DNA from: a virus
DNA: 45,178 bases
Strand: one strand, 5' to 3'
IMG/VR virus record: IMGVR_UViG_3300031741_000005
Coordinates: 1-45,178 of that record
Part shown: one piece after another, positions 40,217 to 45,178 of the stretch
Layout: each line of letters begins with the position of its first letter
Position numbering within the stretch: position 1 is the first letter of the stretch
Notes under the pieces: model-generated
Seen by the model: the letters and a program-made list of their open reading frames with translations, nothing else
What the model was told of the DNA's origin: nothing
Databases searched by the model: none
Translations under genes and position numbers: made by a program

Positions 40217-40775
40217 GATTGACTATTTCGTTATTTAACTCCTTTAACATAACCTCCAGCTCAAACAGATGGTAATGATAAGTGCTATTACCTTTCATTA
40301 TTAACTTATTCAAAAACTCTTTTCCCATCCTATCTTCCAACCAGTAGATAAATTTTATTGGAGTTTTATGAGCAGAAAAGGTTACTCCTATATGATGTCC
40401 TACGCATAAACATATACCATTATCTAAATTCCACCTTATAGAATGGTTAGCTCTGGATGTAATGTGATGTGAATTTAATGATTTAGTCTTTCCGCAGACA
40501 GCGCATTTATGATCTCCTTTAATTTTAACCAGCTTCGACCATGCAATATCAAGTTTTTTAACAATACTCTTTTTGGTATTTTTAGACGTTTTAACGGACT
40601 TTCTTTTTTTTACAGTGGTATTCGCTATCTTTTGCTTTAATCCTCTTTTAACCTTATTTGTGTCCCCAGAGGATAGGTTTAAAAGAGTGCAGCTAGGGCA
40701 TTGCTTGTTCTGGATAGTAGAACCATATCTTTGTGGTATTTTTCTCCCACAAGCACATTTGGCTGTATCTCTCAT
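40200..40775 (-). CDS. NinG/Rap-like recombination nuclease
   Basis: A 191-residue protein with an N-terminal zinc knuckle (CACGRKI at 7-13 and CPSC at 26-29), a lysine-rich linker, and a C-terminal HNH-like core: CAVCG (91-95), NSHHITSRANHSIRW (101-115) and CLCVGHH (122-128). This is the plan of lambda NinG (Rap), a nuclease that resolves recombination junctions. It fits with RecT and the MBL protein upstream in the same operon. Confidence 0.75.
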   Translation of the reverse strand: MRDTAKCACGRKIPQRYGSTIQNKQCPSCTLLNLSSGDTNKVKRGLKQKIANTTVKKRKSVKTSKNTKKSIVKKLDIAWSKLVKIKGDHKCAVCGKTKSLNSHHITSRANHSIRWNLDNGICLCVGHHIGVTFSAHKTPIKFIYWLEDRMGKEFLNKLIMKGNSTYHYHLFELEVMLKELNNEIVNHGKVQ

Positions 40776-41284
40776 TATATTGATGTTACTCTAAGATTAA
40801 AATTTTTCTTTGTGCCTCCAACCTCATTGATTGCAAATGTCCATAAAGGCTTAAACATTACCCTAAATTGCTTACTGGTGTCGTTTAATTCGGTCATGGT
40901 TTTAATCGAATGTAAGACTGTCGCATGATCCTTGTCATAAACTTCTCCTGCTTCGCGTAAAGATATATTTTTCCCTATTCTCCGATAAAATGACATAATC
41001 GCCTGCCGAGCCATGACAATTTCTCTTTTCCGGGTTCTGGATCTCATTTGCTCCTCTGTGGCTCCAGTAATTTCAAACACAATTTCTTGAATTTCGTGTA
41101 ATACAATTGTGTTCGTTCGTTGGTTCCCTGCGATGACTTCGCGTAGTTTTGCAAACGAATCATTTATTTCAATAGTTTTCAAGGGATTTATCCTGCCGTT
41201 TGTAGCATCCGTTATCGCATCCAGGACTGATTGTTGAAATGAGTCGGCTTGAATTAGTATGCTTATTGCTTTTTGTGTGTTCAT
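40775..41284 (-). CDS. DnaA domain IV-like protein
   Basis: A 169-residue protein whose C-terminal half is the DNA-binding domain of DnaA: RKREIVMARQAIMSFYRRIGK, LREAGEVY, and the signature DHATVLH at 119-125. The ATPase domain is absent. Phages use such small proteins to mark an origin and take over replication. It starts two bases after the gene at 41286 in the recombination operon. A phage origin with DnaA boxes was not located with certainty. Confidence 0.85.
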   Translation of the reverse strand: MNTQKAISILIQADSFQQSVLDAITDATNGRINPLKTIEINDSFAKLREVIAGNQRTNTIVLHEIQEIVFEITGATEEQMRSRTRKREIVMARQAIMSFYRRIGKNISLREAGEVYDKDHATVLHSIKTMTELNDTSKQFRVMFKPLWTFAINEVGGTKKNFNLRVTSI

Positions 41285-41285
41285 T

Positions 41286-41642
41286 TTATTGAATTACTTT
41301 GTTAATACTCTGGTATCCGTTCATAATAGCTTTTCGAGCGTCTATCTTGACAATCAGAGCTTTATATAGATTATCAAAAGCATCTTTATTAAATACCTCA
41401 TCGTAGCATATTGCCTCTGCAATTTTGGATCTCTCGTCTGCCGTGGGCTTGATAATAGCCTGCTCTTCAAAACTGATAGTGACTCCGTTCTTTAATTTTA
41501 ATATTTCTATTGCTATTGCTTTAGCGTAGTCTGCTCTGGACTGAGCTTTTGCCGTTGCAGCATCCTCTAAGTCGTCAACGAGCCTTTCTATCTCGTCAGC
41601 ATTGGCTATTATTTTATTTGCATTTGTTAAAATATCGTCCAT
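41286..41642 (-). CDS. Early protein in recombination operon, unknown
   Basis: A 118-residue protein, acidic, helical (NKIIANADEIERLVDDLED and onward), with a second helix near AERSKIAEAI-like residues 70-85. It sits between the DnaA-like and MBL-fold genes with tight spacing, so it should share their role in replication or recombination. A single-strand-binding or Siphovirus Gp157-like function is possible (helix-rich, same place in some phages) but not shown. Confidence 0.5.
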   Translation of the reverse strand: MDDILTNANKIIANADEIERLVDDLEDAATAKAQSRADYAKAIAIEILKLKNGVTISFEEQAIIKPTADERSKIAEAICYDEVFNKDAFDNLYKALIVKIDARKAIMNGYQSINKVIQ

Positions 41643-41652
41643 GTTTTATGTT

Positions 41653-42276
41653 TTAATAATTTGTTGAACTCTCGTGTAATCTTATAATTTTAGAGTGTTC
41701 TCCTTTGTTGTTAAAATAGAAATCTCTTGCCTGTTGTTCGCTTAAATGTGAATTTATGGCTCCTTCCAAGTGGCAAAATTCTCCAAGTTCTTTTTTGCGC
41801 TTTATTATTTCATCGACTATGTCTTCGTTGTAGTTATGTTCTAATGCGTATAAATCATAATCCTTCGCGGTAATACCTTCTAAATGGGCTGTATCTGTTA
41901 CGTGAATTATTTTTCTACCTTCTTTGAATATCCTATAACCGAAATTTGGTATGTCGTGATACAGTTTTATTGGAGATATTTGAAACTCTCCATAATCGTA
42001 CATCTCTCCCGGAAGCATGATGTCAATATTCTTAATGCCATCCATGCGATCAACCATGTGTTCGCCACAGGCAAATCTTAAAGTTGGTCTATCGTATGAA
42101 AGTTTAGTTAAGGCAGCCCAATTAAAGTGATCTCCGTGTAAATGCGTGAGTAGGACAAGCTGTAAGTCGTAAACATAAGGCTTGATTAAACTAAAAGAAA
42201 CGCCACAATCCACAAGGATAGATCCCTCGTAGATTATAGCGTTTCCTTTGCTCCCGGATGAGATAATGTTGTACAT
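41653..42276 (-). CDS. MBL-fold hydrolase
   Basis: A 207-residue metallo-beta-lactamase fold enzyme with the metal motif HLHGDH at 45-50, an earlier DCG at 23-25, and later metal ligands in VTDTAHL and LEHNYNE. Small enzymes of this type often lie next to RecT-family genes in phages, where a nuclease is expected, so it may act as the exonuclease partner. Its start touches the RecT stop. Confidence 0.75.
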   Translation of the reverse strand: MYNIISSGSKGNAIIYEGSILVDCGVSFSLIKPYVYDLQLVLLTHLHGDHFNWAALTKLSYDRPTLRFACGEHMVDRMDGIKNIDIMLPGEMYDYGEFQISPIKLYHDIPNFGYRIFKEGRKIIHVTDTAHLEGITAKDYDLYALEHNYNEDIVDEIIKRKKELGEFCHLEGAINSHLSEQQARDFYFNNKGEHSKIIRLHESSTNY

Positions 42277-43046
42277 TATATTTGAACGGTTTTAGGCTCT
42301 TTTTTAACTTCCGGCTCTGGTTGTGAAACTACTTCTGCTTCCTCGACTCTGTTTCCTGACGGAGCTGCCTCTGCGCTGTCGTTATCGGAATCAAACGCTT
42401 TAGCAAACTCAGTAGTCATTAATCCATAAGTTCCGAGTAATCCTTTAAGAACTGTTTTAAGAGCCATTTTTAAACGTGCGTCAGGATCACTCCATTTAGA
42501 TTTGCGCGTCTTGTATTTTTTATCAGCACCGTACATCTTTGAGAATCTCAATGCGTGCTTCTCCATTTCGTCAATAGACATATAAAGAGAAGCTGTGAAC
42601 CCAGTCATTAATTCAAGGAACGCAACATATCCGACTATTTTCCCTTCTTCGTTATCTCCATTAAAGGTTAATTCTCCGGTGATCTTGTTGCGGTCAATCT
42701 CCCCTTCTTTAATTTCAGTTGCATTGATAAACTTATATGCTCCTGTTCTGATAGCAAGCTGGATGATTCCTTTGTAACCGATTTGGAATGAAGGAATACC
42801 TTTATACGGAATGATATAGGCGTATCCTAAATTTTTGTTTAACGGAAGATTTAACGCTGTTGCATTTAAAGCGCACTTCATTAAGGCTCCAGGATCGCAG
42901 GCTGCAAGATTATTGTCTGCATCTGCCATTGCAATTAAATTACTAACGAACTCTGCTCTTTTCTCTTGCAAAGTAGCTTCGAGAAATTTGTTTGTTGACG
43001 GCATACTAAGAAAATTAGCTACCGATTTTACTGGTACTTGTCCCAT
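42276..43046 (-). CDS. recT: RecT single-strand annealing protein
   Basis: A 256-residue RecT-family protein: the region LAACDPGALMKCALNATALNL (about 47-67) followed by GYAYIIPYKG and FQIGYKGIIQLAIRTG is the conserved core of this family. The C-terminal 35 residues are Pro/Glu-rich and disordered. It anneals complementary single strands in phage recombination. It overlaps the MBL gene start and follows the DUF1351-like gene by one base. Confidence 0.9.
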   Translation of the reverse strand: MGQVPVKSVANFLSMPSTNKFLEATLQEKRAEFVSNLIAMADADNNLAACDPGALMKCALNATALNLPLNKNLGYAYIIPYKGIPSFQIGYKGIIQLAIRTGAYKFINATEIKEGEIDRNKITGELTFNGDNEEGKIVGYVAFLELMTGFTASLYMSIDEMEKHALRFSKMYGADKKYKTRKSKWSDPDARLKMALKTVLKGLLGTYGLMTTEFAKAFDSDNDSAEAAPSGNRVEEAEVVSQPEPEVKKEPKTVQI

Positions 43047-43047
43047 A

Positions 43048-44088
43048 TTATTCTATATTTTTATAAGTGATTGAATTATCTTTCATGTATTGTCCCAATG
43101 CTTTCAATTGAGTCATAGTCCCTTCACATACAAAATTGGCTTTGAATATTTCTGCTTTTTTTGCAATCGGAGCTTTTACGGTCGGAGCCTTCAAAGGAGC
43201 TTTTAGTATTGGCTTTTTAATTGGTTCTGGCTGTGTAGGAGTTGGCTCTTCAACCGGAGTAGGGGCTTTTTTTCCCATCTGCTCTTTAATGGCAGCTTCC
43301 ATTTCAACGAAATTATCTCTAAAATCTTCATCGGACAAACTCTCAACATGAGCTTCCGTAATGTAAAAGGCATCATCTTCTATCCAGTTATAAGTCTTGG
43401 TCATTGCATGGAAAAATACTCCGATAGAACTAAGTAAAGCCGTTCTCTTCTGAATCATATTTAATTTGATTCTTGCTTTCTCCATCTTCTCAGCATCTTT
43501 ACGCTCTTTGACTTCTGTTAAGGCTTTAGATGCACTCAAAGTCTTTTTGTACTCAGTCATTACCTCAGCTTCGTACTCGCTGGTTTGGATCAACATTAAG
43601 TCGTCTTTAACTCGCTCAACAAAGGCATTACATTGCTCTTTGTATTTCTTCTCGCTTACAGACAGAGTAATATTCAAATTAAGATCAGAGAATTTAAGGA
43701 ATCCTATTTCTTCGGCAGCACATAACTCAGTAAAATATCTTAAAACGTTATCTTTCTTCTCGACCTTGAGTTTAATTTCAAAGTCTCCGATTTTATCTTT
43801 CAGCTCATCGGTAGCTTTTTTAAACTTCTCTCCTATCTCAGCTTTAAAGATAGCTTCAAATTCCATATAAGGATTAGCCACTGCCTGCTTGAGAGCTTTG
43901 CGTTGCGCCTCGTAGCCTGTGAATTCCTTATTTAACTCAGCCCTTAGTGCTTTAAGCGACTGGATGGTATCTTCAGTAACCACAAGCCCGGAAACATTAA
44001 GTTTCTTTAGCCTTGCATCTACTGTTTTACCGATAGCTACCATGTCGTGCTTAATGACAGGAGCCGTAATCAATTCCATTTTGTTCAT
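43048..44088 (-). CDS. DUF1351-like protein
   Basis: A 346-residue helical, coiled-coil protein typical of DUF1351 (ELNKEFTGYEAQRKALKQAV near 50-72), found next to RecT in many phages. Residues 285-325 are rich in Pro, Lys and Ala (a flexible linker), and the last 35 residues form a small domain seen in this family (NFVCEGTMTQLKALGQYMKDNS). Its exact role in recombination is not known. The second ATG at 44079 is a possible start. Confidence 0.75.
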   Translation of the reverse strand: MNKMELITAPVIKHDMVAIGKTVDARLKKLNVSGLVVTEDTIQSLKALRAELNKEFTGYEAQRKALKQAVANPYMEFEAIFKAEIGEKFKKATDELKDKIGDFEIKLKVEKKDNVLRYFTELCAAEEIGFLKFSDLNLNITLSVSEKKYKEQCNAFVERVKDDLMLIQTSEYEAEVMTEYKKTLSASKALTEVKERKDAEKMEKARIKLNMIQKRTALLSSIGVFFHAMTKTYNWIEDDAFYITEAHVESLSDEDFRDNFVEMEAAIKEQMGKKAPTPVEEPTPTQPEPIKKPILKAPLKAPTVKAPIAKKAEIFKANFVCEGTMTQLKALGQYMKDNSITYKNIE

Positions 44089-44099
44089 AATTTTTGAGA

Positions 44100-44264
44100 T
44101 TAAATTGTAAAATATTTATCGCAGTCCAGACATCTGTAAGTGTCCTCGCCTGTTTCAGCATTATAGTATTCATATACTTTCCTATCGCTTTCGCAATGTG
44201 GGCAGTCCTCCGAAGGTGTTTCTAAATCATTGTCTTGATAGTAGTAAGGTTCGTGTTCTTCCAT
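44100..44264 (-). CDS. Small zinc-ribbon protein
   Basis: A 54-residue protein with an acidic start and two Cys pairs, CPHC (21-24) and CLDC (45-48), so one zinc ribbon. It lies between the membrane protein gene and the DUF1351-like gene. Below the length of usual gene calls, but the frame, start and motif are convincing. It may bind nucleic acid or a host enzyme. Confidence 0.65.
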   Translation of the reverse strand: MEEHEPYYYQDNDLETPSEDCPHCESDRKVYEYYNAETGEDTYRCLDCDKYFTI

Positions 44265-44266
44265 GA

Positions 44267-44476
44267 TTAGTTATTTTTAACTCTTACATCTTCTTCTTCT
44301 AACCAAAATTCATATTCGTATTCAATCTCATCCATGTGTTCGCTCACGCTTTCGTCCTTCTTCATCGTGTAAATCCAGAACAAGATAGTTATTCCAAGTC
44401 CAAATAAGACCGCGAACATCGTAGCTATCACCCCAAAGGCGATTATTTCTGTTGTTGTAAAAAGTAGTGTTGTCAT
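44267..44476 (-). CDS. Small membrane protein, early operon
   Basis: A 69-residue protein with a long membrane helix (residues 11-36, IIAFGVIATMFAVLFGLGITILFWIY in two parts) and a strongly acidic C-terminal tail (MDEIEYEYEFWLEEEDV). First gene after a terminator in the early operon. Possibly superinfection exclusion or a membrane anchor for replication; neither is shown. Confidence 0.6.
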   Translation of the reverse strand: MTTLLFTTTEIIAFGVIATMFAVLFGLGITILFWIYTMKKDESVSEHMDEIEYEYEFWLEEEDVRVKNN

Positions 44477-44494
44477 TGAATTGATTTTTTAAGG

Positions 44495-44532
44495 AAAAAA
44501 GCAGGAAGTGGCTACTATGCTTCACCACTTCC
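44495..44532 (-). terminator. Terminator after the first early gene
   Basis: On the minus strand an 8-bp stem GGAAGTGG / CCACTTCC with a 13-base loop, followed by TGCTTTTTT. It would end or weaken transcription from the gene at 44595 before the membrane protein gene. Confidence 0.7.
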
Positions 44533-44594
44533 AAACAGCCTTACGGCTGCTAATTTTAAATTTAACGTCCGGTTATAAGTCCGGCAACTATATT

Positions 44595-44801
44595 TTAATT
44601 GAGCTTACCACTCCAAAAAGAGTTAATCAATCTGCCTCTTTCTGTACACGCCTCGTCAAATGTTCCTCCTATTCCAAAGGATTGTTTTATTATTATCCGG
44701 TTACGTGTAGAAACGGCACACCATTCTCCGCTATCCTCGTCCTTCTCTACTGTGAAGTAGGTGCAATTATCTTCTCCTAAATTTTGTCTAATTGGTAGCA
44801 T
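44595..44801 (-). CDS. Leftmost early protein, unknown
   Basis: A 68-residue protein starting MLPIRQNLGEDN at 44801; a longer frame to 44834 runs into the divergent control region. It is mixed alpha/beta (CTYFTVEKDEDSGEWCAVS, then IGGTFDEACTERGRL). It is the first minus-strand gene, next to the divergent RHH gene, so it is a likely immediate-early gene. No family recognised. Confidence 0.5.
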   Translation of the reverse strand: MLPIRQNLGEDNCTYFTVEKDEDSGEWCAVSTRNRIIIKQSFGIGGTFDEACTERGRLINSFWSGKLN

Positions 44802-44839
44802 GGATATAATATTTAATTTGCCTCTCGAATACAAATTAA

Positions 44840-44869
44840 CAAATAGTTTTTAACAATTCCAAATAGTTT
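44840..44869. promoter_or_regulatory. Divergent control region with a 10-base repeat
   Basis: CAAATAGTTT occurs at 44840-44849 and 44860-44869, 20 bases apart, between the divergent genes at 44801 and 44914. Two turns of spacing and position suggest a regulator site, perhaps of the RHH protein encoded next to it. Confidence 0.5.
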
Positions 44870-44882
44870 ATTAATTATTTCA

Positions 44883-44890
44883 TATATTTA
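44883..44890 (+). promoter_or_regulatory. Promoter -7 box of the RHH/KilA-N operon
   Basis: TATATTTA differs from TAnnTTTG by one base and lies 23 bases before the RHH ATG. Confidence 0.5.
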
Positions 44891-44913
44891 CACAAATTAT
44901 AAATAAAAATATT

Positions 44914-45093
44914 ATGGCTAATACTAAAAAGATTAGAAGCGAGAGAAAAATAGTGGTGTCATTCTCAGTAAAAACGAGGCATCTGGAAGATTTTAAAAGT
45001 AACTGCGCAAATCTCGGACTTGTTCCTTCAAATGAGATTGAACGGTTGATTGTTGAGTTTAATAATAATATAACAGAACTTCGTGAAGCATGA
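44914..45093 (+). CDS. Ribbon-helix-helix regulator
   Basis: A 59-residue protein with a plan of ribbon-helix-helix repressors: a basic start (KKIRSERK), one strand (KIVVSFSVK), helix 1 (RHLEDFKSNCANLG), a turn with VPSN, and helix 2 (EIERLIVEFNNN). As a dimer it would insert the strand into the major groove. It faces the early operon across the divergent control region and is coupled by ATGA to the KilA-N gene. It is the best candidate for a phage transcription switch protein. Confidence 0.7.
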   Translation: MANTKKIRSERKIVVSFSVKTRHLEDFKSNCANLGLVPSNEIERLIVEFNNNITELREA

Positions 45094-45178
45094 AAACAAA
45101 TGCAATAATGAAAGTAAGGTTTGGAGATAACCTTTTAACCATAGGTCATAAAGACAAAATGGGAAATCTTAACGAATT
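45015..45178 (+). repeat. Terminal overlap with the window start
   Basis: These 164 bases repeat 1-164; bases 41-164 are identical and the first 40 have 7 differences. This closes the genome into a circle. It may reflect a circular or permuted genome, or an assembly overlap; the short length argues against a true long terminal repeat. Confidence 0.9.

Noticed and set aside
44106-44119. A fourth copy of the TGTAAAATATTTAT operator
   Set aside because: It matches only 14 of 17 bases and lies in the last codons of the zinc-ribbon gene, away from any promoter.
1-45178. tRNA genes
   Set aside because: No cloverleaf-like stretch with a TTCRANY arm was noticed in the intergenic regions; they are short and A/T-rich. 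A tRNA search program would settle it.

Overview
The window looks like the complete, circularly closed genome (about 45.0 kb) of a tailed phage of siphovirus type that infects a Bacteroidetes host, probably a flavobacterium-like one. The last 164 bases (45015-45178) repeat the first 164, so the ends join. Signs of a Bacteroidetes host are low GC, A-rich start regions with few Shine-Dalgarno sites, promoter -7 boxes of the TAnnTTTG type (904, 2767, 27957 on +; 32887, 35221, 39613 on -), and signal peptides ending in FSQ or YSQ.

Layout. (1) 44914-45093 then 76-753 (+): a ribbon-helix-helix regulator and a KilA-N protein, closed by a terminator. (2) 917-27814 (+): packaging (terS, terL), portal, scaffold, capsid, connector, tail tube, tape measure, distal tail and fibre proteins, then a lysis region with a CHAP-type endolysin and holin-like proteins. 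This block carries two insertions: an HNH-AP2 homing endonuclease (16603-17274), and a rolling-circle Rep gene flanked by a 256-bp direct repeat (25036-26489). (3) 28002-30768 (+): hsdM and hsdS of a type I restriction-modification system, without hsdR. (4) 30763-37480: an array of about 15 small, mostly minus-strand cassettes separated by sites that resemble integron attC sites. There is no integron integrase. (5) 37525-44801 (-): the early region, with DUF6291/DUF6633-like genes, a second KilA-N protein, an AP2 protein, a NinG-like nuclease, a DnaA domain IV protein, an MBL-fold protein, RecT, a DUF1351-like protein and small membrane or zinc-ribbon proteins.

The most remarkable part is region 4. 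Several cassettes begin with G-TT plus a short sequence that is the reverse complement of the sequence at their own other end, and neighbouring cassettes are joined by imperfect hairpins bounded by AAC and GTT. This is the architecture of integron gene cassettes, here in a phage and without a recombinase gene. The array holds a DNA methyltransferase, an HNH nuclease, an RHH-type protein, unknown small proteins, ORF-less cassettes, and one cassette that looks like an internally deleted copy of the methyltransferase cassette. Its outer attC-like site abuts the stop codon of hsdS.

No site-specific integrase, tRNA, CRISPR array or DNA polymerase gene was recognised. Replication seems to rest on host polymerase recruited through the DnaA-like and DUF6291-like proteins, with RecT recombination. 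Functional names below come from reading the sequence and remembered family motifs; no search was run.
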